38,609 nt of DNA from Scatosoma sp045632265 (GTDB taxonomy: Bacteria; Bacillota; Clostridia; Christensenellales; Borkfalkiaceae). Positions 22,866-30,198 of the stretch are shown here, in pieces. Numbering within the stretch: the first letter of the stretch is position 1; every line of letters begins with the position of its first letter. The notes beneath the pieces are model-generated. The model was not told the DNA's origin. It saw only the letters and a program-made list of their open reading frames with translations, and did no database searches. The stretch covers positions 1 through 38,609 of the forward strand of contig JAZQWG010000023.1 in assembly GCA_045632265.1 (NCBI GenBank), written 5' to 3'. A program made the position numbers and the translations under genes.

Positions 22866-23777
22866 ATGGACGAAATCATTAAAATAGAGCACTTATACAA
22901 AAGCTATGGCGACGTGCAAGCGGTGAAAGATTTGTCCTTTCAAGTGAAGAAAGGGGAACTTTTCGCCTTTTTAGGCTTAAACGGCGCAGGTAAAAGCACG
23001 ACAATCTCTATTATGTGTGGGAGCTTGACGAAAGATAGCGGCAAAGTGCTTATCGACGGCAAGGACGTGGACGTTGATTTACAAGCGATTAAGCAAGATA
23101 TTGGCGTAGTATTCCAAAACTCTGTTTTGGATAAGCCCATTTCCGTTTACGACAACTTAAAAACCCGCGCGGCGCTGTACGGAATCAAGGGGGACGAATT
23201 CAAAACCCGTTTACAAGAGCTTTGCAAAGATTTTGACTTGGACGGAATTTTGAAACGCCCCGTAGGCAAACTTTCGGGCGGTCAACGCCGTCGTGTGGAC
23301 GTAGCTCGTGCGCTTTTACACCAGCCGAAAATTCTCATTTTAGACGAGCCGACAACGGGGTTAGACCCCCAAACGAGAAAGACGGTGTGGGAAGTTGTGG
23401 AAAACTTGCGCAAGCAAAAGGGCATGACCGTTTTTCTCACCACCCATTACATGGAAGAAGCGGCGGATGCCGATTACGTAGTGATTTTAGACGGTGGACA
23501 AATTGCGGCGGAAGGCACGCCTTTACAGCTGAAAAATGCCTATACGGGCGACTTTATCACCCTTTACGGGGTGGAAGAAGGGCAAATTCAACGCTTGCAA
23601 AAGCCGTATGAAAAATTGCCAAACGGTTGGCGTTTAGCGGTGAAAAATACCCAAGAAGCCACCGCTTTAATCACGCAATATCCCCAAATTTTCGTTGATT
23701 ACGAAATTGTCAAAGGCAAGATGGACGACGTATTCCTTGCTGTGACGGGCAAAAAATTGCAAGGAGGTGAAGCATGA
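22866..23777 (+). CDS. ABC transporter ATP-binding protein (drug/antibiotic exporter type)
   Basis: This is the ATPase of a two-gene ABC-2 exporter. The 303-residue protein has Walker A GLNGAGKST (37-45), signature LSGGQ (136-140), Walker B ILILDEP with D160 and E161, and an H-loop in TTHYMEEA. The C-terminal 80 residues are the extra domain common in DrrA-like and lantibiotic-export ATPases. I use the start at 22866 after AAGGAGG; an upstream in-frame ATG would lie before the promoter. Its stop overlaps the permease start by four bases, so translation is coupled. Substrate unknown. Confidence 0.93.
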   Translation: MDEIIKIEHLYKSYGDVQAVKDLSFQVKKGELFAFLGLNGAGKSTTISIMCGSLTKDSGKVLIDGKDVDVDLQAIKQDIGVVFQNSVLDKPISVYDNLKTRAALYGIKGDEFKTRLQELCKDFDLDGILKRPVGKLSGGQRRRVDVARALLHQPKILILDEPTTGLDPQTRKTVWEVVENLRKQKGMTVFLTTHYMEEAADADYVVILDGGQIAAEGTPLQLKNAYTGDFITLYGVEEGQIQRLQKPYEKLPNGWRLAVKNTQEATALITQYPQIFVDYEIVKGKMDDVFLAVTGKKLQGGEA

Positions 23778-24718
23778 AAAACGTAGGAACAGCGTTGATA
23801 AAACGCAACGTTAAAATGTTTTTTAAGGACAAGGCAACCTTTTTCACGTCGCTTGCAACGCCGATGATTTTGCTTGTCTTATACTCCACCTTCCTTAACA
23901 ATATTTACAAAGACAGCTTTTTACAAGTCTTTCAAGCGGTAGTTCCCGCCGCCCAAGTGGAAGACAAGCTGATAAACGGACTCGTAGGGGGCTTGCTTCT
24001 TTCTTCCTTGCTGTCCGTAAGTACGGTGACGGTATCTTTTTGCGCCAACCTTTTCATGGTTGCGGACAAAGTGACGGGCGCGCGCAACGATTTAGACGTA
24101 TCCCCCGTAAAGCCCCGTTCCATTGCGCTTGGCTACTATGCCGCAACGGCGATAAACGGGCTTATAATCGGTTTTTCCGCCACTATTTTGGGCTTGGTGT
24201 ACTTGCTTGCGGTTGGTTGGTATCTCTCGGTTTTGGACGTATTAGCGCTGTTTGGCGACGTCATGATTATGGTAGCGTTTGGTACGGCGTTATCTTCGCT
24301 CGTTTGCTATCCGCTCACTTCGCAAGGTCAGCTTTCGGCGGTGGGCACGATTGTCAGCTCTTGCTACGGTTTTATTTGCGGTGCGTACATGCCCATTTCT
24401 TCTTTCTCAAACGGCATCAAAAACGCTTTGTCCTTCTTCCCCGGTGCGTACGGAACTTCCCTTTTGCGTAATCACGCTTTGCGTGGTGCGCTTGAAGAAG
24501 TGGCGGCGCAAGGTTATCCAAAAGCGGTGGTGGGGGCGTTGAAAGACACCGCCGATTGCAATTTCTATTTCTTTGAAAATCAGGTGCAAACGTGGCAAAT
24601 GTACCTTGTTTTGCTTGGTACGACGGCACTTTTGGTGGGCGGATTTTTGCTGCTGTACACCCTTAAATCGAGAAAGAATAACCAAAAAAAATCGCAAAAT
24701 AAGGCAAAGTCGAAATAA
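23774..24718 (+). CDS. ABC-2 type transporter permease
   Basis: This is the membrane partner of the preceding ATPase. The 314-residue protein has about six membrane segments (roughly 25-45, 70-100, 116-148, 156-178, 192-214 and 277-296) and a short Lys-rich tail. The arrangement is that of ABC-2 exporters for drugs, lipids or polysaccharides. AAGGAGGTG lies inside the end of the ATPase gene. No clear terminator follows; 184 bp of A-rich DNA leads to the yajC promoter. Confidence 0.9.
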   Translation: MKNVGTALIKRNVKMFFKDKATFFTSLATPMILLVLYSTFLNNIYKDSFLQVFQAVVPAAQVEDKLINGLVGGLLLSSLLSVSTVTVSFCANLFMVADKVTGARNDLDVSPVKPRSIALGYYAATAINGLIIGFSATILGLVYLLAVGWYLSVLDVLALFGDVMIMVAFGTALSSLVCYPLTSQGQLSAVGTIVSSCYGFICGAYMPISSFSNGIKNALSFFPGAYGTSLLRNHALRGALEEVAAQGYPKAVVGALKDTADCNFYFFENQVQTWQMYLVLLGTTALLVGGFLLLYTLKSRKNNQKKSQNKAKSK

Positions 24719-24821
24719 AAAATTCCTTGCCGAAAAGGGGCGAAAAAGCGTGAAAAATTCCTAAAAAACGGGTGAAAAGGGGTAAAATACGAAAAAAATC
24801 CCAAATACGATAGGAAAACGC

Positions 24822-24850
24822 TTGCAAAAAAAGGAAAAAAGGTCTATCAT
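24822..24850 (+). promoter_or_regulatory. Promoter of yajC
   Basis: TTGCAA (24822-24827) and TATCAT (24845-24850) are 17 bp apart, about 50 bp before the yajC start. Confidence 0.6.
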
Positions 24851-24902
24851 ATATGTTGTGATAAACAGAGCGTAAAATCGCTCGATAAAAGGAGAAAAAA
24901 TT

Positions 24903-25331
24903 ATGTTTAATTTATTGGCTGACGAAGCGCAAAAAACCAACCCCTTGGGTATGTACATTTTGCTCGGCGTATTCGTATTGCTTTTCGTTGGTATGATGGT
25001 ACTCAACCGCCGTTCGCAAAAGAAAAGACAAACGGAAACGGAAAACATGCTTAACGCAATCAAACCTGGCAACAAGGTTAAGACGATCGGCGGCATTTGC
25101 GGCGTAGTCGTAGAAGTATGCCCCGAAGACAACACCTTCGTTTTGGAAACGGGCACGGAAGCAAGCGGCAAATCGTACATTAAGTTCGATAGACAAGCAG
25201 TTTACCAAACGGACGCTGTTCCCGCTCCCGTAGCTGCTCCCGCAGAAGTTCCCGCTGTTGAAGAAGCTCCCGTAGTGGAAGAAGCACCCGCAGTAGAAGA
25301 AGCACCTGCAACGGAAGAAACGCAAGCGTAA
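24903..25331 (+). CDS. yajC: Preprotein translocase accessory subunit YajC
   Basis: YajC is a small membrane protein that associates with SecDF and SecYEG. The 142-residue protein has one N-terminal membrane segment (about 17-35), the RRSQKKRQ basic stretch, and the cytoplasmic IKPGNKVKTIGGICG motif. The last 35 residues are a low-complexity tail of repeated VEEAPA units, longer than in most family members; its role is unknown. It has its own promoter and is followed by a terminator. Confidence 0.92.
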   Translation: MFNLLADEAQKTNPLGMYILLGVFVLLFVGMMVLNRRSQKKRQTETENMLNAIKPGNKVKTIGGICGVVVEVCPEDNTFVLETGTEASGKSYIKFDRQAVYQTDAVPAPVAAPAEVPAVEEAPVVEEAPAVEEAPATEETQA

Positions 25332-25358
25332 GTTATCCACAAAGGAATAAACGAGAAA

Positions 25359-25393
25359 CACCTTCGCATACGATAATGCGGAGGTGCTTTTTT
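25359..25393 (+). terminator. Terminator whose 3' arm holds the next gene's ribosome binding site
   Basis: An 11-bp stem (25359-25369 with 25376-25386, one G-U pair) with a 6-nt loop is followed by CTTTTTT. The GGAGGT at 25380-25385 sits in the 3' arm, eight bases before the ATG at 25394. The hairpin both ends yajC transcripts and would mask the ribosome binding site in read-through RNA. Confidence 0.85.
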
Positions 25394-25768
25394 ATGCGTG
25401 AAGGAAACGGTTTATTTCAAATTATCAAAGGGGTGGCGACGGCGCTTGCCATATCCCTTGCTTGGGCGTTGACGTTTGCCCTTATCTTGCGTTTCGTGCC
25501 GCTTGGGGATAGGGCGATTTACCCTATCAATCAAACGGTGAAAGTGGTTGCGGTGGGGATAAGTACGCTTCTTTTCGTGCGGGGCGAGAAGGGATTTTTG
25601 AAGGGGATAGGGATAGGGCTTTTGTTCTCGGCGCTCTCTTATCTCACCTTTTCCGCTATCGGTGGAGATTTCTCGTTGTCGTGGCTGATCGTGGCGGAGC
25701 TTGCCTTGTCGGCGTTTGCGGGCGTAGTTTGTGGCGCGATAGCCGTCAATTTGAAAAAAAGCGGTTAA
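25394..25768 (+). CDS. TIGR04086-type four-helix membrane protein
   Basis: This is a 124-residue membrane protein with four predicted helices and little else. Its size, topology and place directly before the SCIFF peptide gene fit the TIGR04086 family, which clusters with scfA and scfB in Clostridia; its function is unknown. I use the start at 25394 because the only good ribosome binding site (GGAGGT, 25380-25385) serves it. An in-frame ATG at 25376 lies inside the terminator stem. A helper role in maturation or export of the SCIFF peptide is a guess. Confidence 0.75.
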   Translation: MREGNGLFQIIKGVATALAISLAWALTFALILRFVPLGDRAIYPINQTVKVVAVGISTLLFVRGEKGFLKGIGIGLLFSALSYLTFSAIGGDFSLSWLIVAELALSAFAGVVCGAIAVNLKKSG

Positions 25769-25794
25769 AAATAAGGAAAATTCTTGCAATCCGC

Positions 25795-25823
25795 TTGCAA
25801 TTTCGTTAAAAGTGTATTATAAT
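25795..25823 (+). promoter_or_regulatory. Promoter of the SCIFF peptide gene
   Basis: TTGCAA (25795-25800) and a perfect TATAAT (25818-25823) are 17 bp apart, about 30 bp before the peptide start. Confidence 0.8.
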
Positions 25824-25859
25824 AAGATTATAAATCCATTATCAATAGGAGAAAAGATT

Positions 25860-26012
25860 ATGATTAAGACGATTGCGAAACCTGCTGAAAAGAAAACGAC
25901 GGCTTGTGGCGAATGCAGAAGCACCTGCCAATCCGCTTGCAAAACGAGCTGCACGGTAGGCAACCAATCCTGCGAAAGAATTACGCGCGAAGAAAAAATC
26001 GAACGTAAATAA
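25860..26012 (+). CDS. scfA: SCIFF ranthipeptide precursor, six-cysteine peptide
   Basis: This is a 50-residue precursor of a ribosomally made, modified peptide. Six Cys lie at 16, 19, 23, 27, 31 and 38 in the pattern CGECRSTCQSACKTSC, close to the SCIFF consensus shared by nearly all Clostridia. In the studied Clostridium thermocellum homologue (CteA) the maturase CteB makes a Cys-to-Thr thioether. Here the tail after the last Cys is about 12 charged residues, longer than in typical members. AGGAGA lies before the start. The maturase gene follows after a terminator, which should give much more precursor than enzyme. Confidence 0.93.
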   Translation: MIKTIAKPAEKKTTACGECRSTCQSACKTSCTVGNQSCERITREEKIERK

Positions 26013-26067
26013 TAGGCGGCACACCGCACAAGCGGGAATAAAAGCTTAAGTAGGACAATTGGCAAAG

Positions 26068-26099
26068 AAACGGCGTATTTGTACAAGTACGCCGTTTTT
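26068..26099 (+). terminator. Terminator between scfA and scfB
   Basis: A 10-bp perfect stem (26068-26077 with 26088-26097) ends in a T-run. It sits between precursor and maturase, so scfB is probably made from read-through. Confidence 0.85.
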
Positions 26100-26139
26100 A
26101 ACCCGTTATCGGGAAGAAAAATTTTGTAGAGAAAGACAG

Positions 26140-27474
26140 ATGATTCACGTATTTTCGTATAAAGACAAAAATTATATTTACGACGTAGGCAGCGGCAGTT
26201 TGCACGAATGCGACACCCCCACAGCCGATTATTTGAAGGCGAAGGAAGAAGGACAAGCTATCGATATCACCTACATCACCGACGAACAATTAAAGGAAAT
26301 TCTTGGCGACGTGGAAGCGTTGAAAGAGCAAGGCTTGCTTTTCAAAGAAGAAGTGAAAACGTACGCAATGAAAAGCAACGAAGTGAAAGCGCTTTGTATC
26401 CACATTTGCCACGATTGCAATTTCCGTTGCAGATATTGTTTCGCCGACGAGGGGGCATACCACTCTAAAAGAGAAAGTATGTCGTTTGAAACGGCGAAAA
26501 AGGCTGTTGATTTCCTTATCGAAAACAGCGGCAAACGCAAAGTTTTGGAAATGGACTTCTTCGGCGGCGAGCCGCTTATGAACCTTGACGTATTGAAACA
26601 AACGGTGTACTACGCAAAAGAAGCGGGCGCAAAAGTAGGCAAGAAATTCTTGTTCACGACGACGACCAACGCATTGCTTTTGAACGATGAAACGATTCGT
26701 TTCTTCAACGAAGAAATGGAAAACGTCGTGCTTTCGCTTGACGGTAGAAAAGAAGTGCACGATGCCATTAGAAAGAGCATCAACGGCAAGGGCACGTACG
26801 ATTTGATTATCGACAAAATCAAAAAGTTCATCTCTCTTCGTGGGGATAAAAGCTATTACGTGCGTGGCACGTTCACGGCGAAAAATCTCGATTTTGGCAA
26901 GGACGTACTTTTCATTGCCGACCAAGGCGTGGATTCCATTTCCATGGAACCCGTTGTCACGGAAATTCCCGATTTGCAAATTAGAGAAGAACATTTGCCC
27001 ACGATTGAAAAGGAATACGAAAACCTTTGCGAAGATTATTTGAAATACCATGCCGAAGGCAAGGGCTTCAATTTCTTCCATTTCAATATCGACTTGGAAG
27101 GCGGACCTTGTCTTTCTAAACGCGTATCTGCGTGCGGTGCAGGCAACGAATATTTTTCCGTCACCCCCAACGGCGATTTGTATCCTTGCCATCAATTTGC
27201 GGGCGATGAAAACTTCCGCATGGGCAGCGTATTCGACGGCATTACCCGCCCCGATATTCGTGAAAAGTTCAAAAATTCTTGCTTGTTCACTCGCAAGAAA
27301 TGCGAAAACTGTTTTGCGAAATTTATTTGCTCGGGCGGTTGCAGCGCGAACAACTATCACTTCAACGGCGACATCGACGAGCCGTATGAAACGACTTGCG
27401 CGATGATGAAAAAGCGTGTGGAATGCGCAATGCACATTTTGGCGCAAAAGAAGTTGGCGAAAGCAAACGACTAA
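26140..27474 (+). CDS. scfB: SCIFF maturase, radical SAM/SPASM enzyme
   Basis: This enzyme installs thioether links in the SCIFF peptide using a [4Fe-4S] cluster and S-adenosylmethionine. The 444-residue protein begins MIHVFSYK, has an N-terminal peptide-binding (RRE-like) region, the cluster motif CNFRCRYC (C93, C97, C100), the FFGGEPL motif, and a Cys-rich SPASM region with CGAGNEYFS, CENC and CSGGC for auxiliary clusters. I choose 26140 because family members start MIH; an in-frame TTG at 26059 would put 27 unrelated residues and part of the terminator into the gene. The ribosome binding site is weak. Confidence 0.92.
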   Translation: MIHVFSYKDKNYIYDVGSGSLHECDTPTADYLKAKEEGQAIDITYITDEQLKEILGDVEALKEQGLLFKEEVKTYAMKSNEVKALCIHICHDCNFRCRYCFADEGAYHSKRESMSFETAKKAVDFLIENSGKRKVLEMDFFGGEPLMNLDVLKQTVYYAKEAGAKVGKKFLFTTTTNALLLNDETIRFFNEEMENVVLSLDGRKEVHDAIRKSINGKGTYDLIIDKIKKFISLRGDKSYYVRGTFTAKNLDFGKDVLFIADQGVDSISMEPVVTEIPDLQIREEHLPTIEKEYENLCEDYLKYHAEGKGFNFFHFNIDLEGGPCLSKRVSACGAGNEYFSVTPNGDLYPCHQFAGDENFRMGSVFDGITRPDIREKFKNSCLFTRKKCENCFAKFICSGGCSANNYHFNGDIDEPYETTCAMMKKRVECAMHILAQKKLAKAND

Positions 27475-27562
27475 AAACCTTTCCCGTAGGGAAAAGGATA
27501 GTAAAAAATAGCTAAATTTCAAATAAAAGGCAAAAAATTTTTCGCTTATGAGTTGTTATAAC

Positions 27563-27592
27563 TTGACGGCTGGGCGGAAAATAGAGTATAAT
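27563..27592 (+). promoter_or_regulatory. Promoter of secD-secF
   Basis: TTGACG (27563-27568) and TATAAT (27587-27592) are 18 bp apart, about 50 bp before secD. Confidence 0.7.
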
Positions 27593-27644
27593 AAAAAAGT
27601 ATATTGTATTCGGATAAAAATCCGAAATAATTAGGAGGCACTCA

Positions 27645-29132
27645 ATGGGCAAGAAGAAATCGGTGGCGTTAATGGTAATCCTTACCATCGTAATCGTTGC
27701 TTTGTGCGCGCTCGTGCTTTTCCCTTCCGTTCCGGTTGGGGTAAAGGACTGGAAGCCCGTAGCATCGCAATATGATTTCAGCACCGAATTAAACGGTGGG
27801 TACTATGCGTACTACTATCCGGAAGGGGTTATTCCCGAAGCGGAATATAACGACACCGTACAAGGATATCAAGAACTCGGCGCAGAAGCAGAAGAAGAGT
27901 TGCAAAACTACGTAGACGGATACGTAAACCACAAGGGTTTGTATCTTTCTACCGATGATGAGTACGGTATTTTCGTAAACAACCAAGTATCGGAAGAATT
28001 TACTTCGGCTTTCAAAAAAGCGGCAAATGAAATTGCGGCAAGATACGAAGCGAAAGGTTATTCCGATTACAGCGTTGCAATCGTTGACGATTATGCGATT
28101 CGTGTAGAACTTCCCAAAGTGGAAGCAAACTATTCGAGCATTTTCTCGATGTTCGCAACGACGGGGGATATGACGATTCTCCTTGGTGAAGAAACGATTG
28201 ACGAACTTGAAGAAGAAGGTGCAAAGGTTTCCGATCTTATCGAAGGCTTCTCCGTTGATACGAAAAACGGCGCGGCGTTCGTGAAAGTTAAGTTCACGGA
28301 TAAGGGTAAAGAAATGCTCGTTCGCGTAAGAGAACAGCTCACCACGTCTTCGGAAGCTACGACGGCGCTTCACATCAAGATTGGCGATCAAGACATCATC
28401 CAAATCTATTCCGATTCCTTGCTCGACAACAACCGTGAAGCACGCGTTTTGGCTGTTGAAAAATCGAACAAAGACGTCGTTAGAATTTACTCGATCGTTT
28501 TGAACTCCGTTTTGAATACGGAATTAGATTTCACGTTTGACACGAGCAGAATTGAAGCAAGATCCTTCTCGTCCGTTTACGGCGACAGCACGGTGAAACT
28601 TATGTACGTTGCGCTTGGCTTGCTTGTGCTTGCGGCAATCGTTCTTCCTATCTTGAAGATGGGTAGATTCGGCGTAGTTAGCGCATACACCAGCCTTTCC
28701 TTCTTGGTAATCGTTGGTATTTGCTTTAAGTACGTGACGGGCAGCGTGTTTGAACTTACGCTTGGCGGCGTATTGCTCTTTGCGCTTGGCTTGGTGCTTA
28801 TCAATGCTTTGCAAGCGTTTATCTACTGCGCGATTAGAAAAGAATTTATGCAAGGTAAGACGGTTGTATCGGCTGTAAAGGGCGGCTACAAGAAAACGAT
28901 TTGGGCTGTTGCTGATATCTATGCAGTATTGCTTTTGGGCGCTGTATCCTTGCTTATCGGCTTGGCGGGCGTACACACGCTTGCGCTTCACGCGCTTGTC
29001 GTAGTAGTATCGGCGGCGTTCTGCAGCTTGCTCATGGCTCGCTTCATCAACTACGTCTTCTTGTCGGCAAGTAAAAATCAATTTAAGTATTTCCGCTTCG
29101 TAAGAGAGGAGGATGAAGACGATGATGAATAA
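27645..29132 (+). CDS. secD: Divergent SecD, protein export membrane protein
   Basis: SecD with SecF normally uses the proton gradient to help pull proteins out of the Sec channel. This 495-residue protein has the right layout: an N-terminal helix, a degenerate D1 motif (STELNGGYY), a large outer domain, and five C-terminal helices. Helix-4 sequence aligns without gaps to E. coli SecD, but the conserved DAN and ER residues are replaced (D to A388, N to Q390, E to C395, R to A396). A later Asp (D424) is kept. Proton coupling as known is therefore doubtful. AGGAGG precedes the start. The end overlaps secF. The tail is acidic (EEDEDDDE). Confidence 0.85.
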   Translation: MGKKKSVALMVILTIVIVALCALVLFPSVPVGVKDWKPVASQYDFSTELNGGYYAYYYPEGVIPEAEYNDTVQGYQELGAEAEEELQNYVDGYVNHKGLYLSTDDEYGIFVNNQVSEEFTSAFKKAANEIAARYEAKGYSDYSVAIVDDYAIRVELPKVEANYSSIFSMFATTGDMTILLGEETIDELEEEGAKVSDLIEGFSVDTKNGAAFVKVKFTDKGKEMLVRVREQLTTSSEATTALHIKIGDQDIIQIYSDSLLDNNREARVLAVEKSNKDVVRIYSIVLNSVLNTELDFTFDTSRIEARSFSSVYGDSTVKLMYVALGLLVLAAIVLPILKMGRFGVVSAYTSLSFLVIVGICFKYVTGSVFELTLGGVLLFALGLVLINALQAFIYCAIRKEFMQGKTVVSAVKGGYKKTIWAVADIYAVLLLGAVSLLIGLAGVHTLALHALVVVVSAAFCSLLMARFINYVFLSASKNQFKYFRFVREEDEDDDE

Positions 29133-30120
29133 GTTTTTTGCAAAAACGGTTAAGAAAAGATATGCGGCAATTACGGCGGCTGTTGCCATCGTATTGTTGG
29201 CTGTGTCTATCATCGTGTCCGTGCTTTGCGGCGTAAACTACGGCGCAGGCTTGAAAGATTCCAAGACGGTTACGGTTACGGTAAACAGCTTCGTTTACAA
29301 CAACGAAAGAAAGGTTTTGGAAGAAACGTGTGAAGAAGTGTTTGAAGCAAACGGCATTTCCGCAAAGTTTGTTTATCGCTCGGAAATGAGCGGTGACAAC
29401 CGTGAACTTGCGTTTGTATTCGACGCGAATACGGAAGATGCAAAGTTGGCGGCGGCTGAAACTGCGCTTAAAGTTAAGTTGAACGCGGAATCGGATAACG
29501 AAGAAAGCAAGCTTAGCGGCGCTATCGTAAACGTTGCTTCCAGCAGTGAAGAAATCAAAACGGCTATTGCGTCCGCTCGTTTGTGGCGCGCAGCGATTGC
29601 CGTTGGCGTATTTGCCGTGCTTGCATTCGTTTACGTTGCAATCCGTCATTCCTTGTCGTACGGCTTGGTGGCGTTGGTTGCACCCTTGGTTGCGGCAGTT
29701 TTGACGACGTCCTTGACGTTGTTGACGCGTATCCCTGTGACGAGCGCTTCCTTCTACGCAATCATCGCATCTGCACTTATCGCAAGCGTATTCGTGATGA
29801 TGTTTATCAACAAGCTTGGCAATAATACGAAAGAAGAAGCATACGCGGAAGCGGATGCGGCAACGCTTATTAAAGATTCTTTGACCAGCAACTGGACGGC
29901 ATGGACGGCGATTGCGCTTGGCGTAGCGCTCGTTCTTCTTGGCGCAATTGCAACGGCGGCTGTGCGTTATTTCGCACTCACGGCGTTCGTTGGTTTGGTA
30001 ATCGCAGCGTTCGTAGGGCTTATCTTCGCCCCCGCATGCGCTTTGGTTGCAAAAACCTACGTGAAGGCAAGAGCACCGAAGCACGCTTACGTTGGTGCGA
30101 AAAAGGCTGACCAAGAATAA
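29122..30120 (+). CDS. secF: Divergent SecF, protein export membrane protein
   Basis: This is the partner of SecD: about 332 residues with an N-terminal helix, a shortened GVNYGAGL version of the SecF G-D-F-T-G-G motif, an outer domain, and five C-terminal helices. Aligned to E. coli SecF, the HD pair becomes VA, the ND and DR of the SLND...SDRIREN motif become V223-F224 and N230-K231, and the Arg of the QTLxRT motif becomes Ala. I use 29122 because the AGGAGG (29107-29112) lies too close to the ATG at 29113; 29125 is also possible. It overlaps secD by 11 bases. Confidence 0.85.
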   Translation: MMNKFFAKTVKKRYAAITAAVAIVLLAVSIIVSVLCGVNYGAGLKDSKTVTVTVNSFVYNNERKVLEETCEEVFEANGISAKFVYRSEMSGDNRELAFVFDANTEDAKLAAAETALKVKLNAESDNEESKLSGAIVNVASSSEEIKTAIASARLWRAAIAVGVFAVLAFVYVAIRHSLSYGLVALVAPLVAAVLTTSLTLLTRIPVTSASFYAIIASALIASVFVMMFINKLGNNTKEEAYAEADAATLIKDSLTSNWTAWTAIALGVALVLLGAIATAAVRYFALTAFVGLVIAAFVGLIFAPACALVAKTYVKARAPKHAYVGAKKADQE

Positions 30121-30133
30121 ATCGAATGATTTT

Positions 30134-30170
30134 GGGCGGGAGGGGGCGATAGCTTCCACCCGCCCGTTTT
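30134..30170 (+). terminator. Terminator after secF
   Basis: A 7-bp GC-only stem (30134-30140 with 30159-30165) encloses an 18-nt loop and is followed by GTTTTC. No promoter is visible before recJ, so some read-through is likely. Confidence 0.75.
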
Positions 30171-30198
30171 CTATTACAAGGCTACTTTAGGAGAACTT

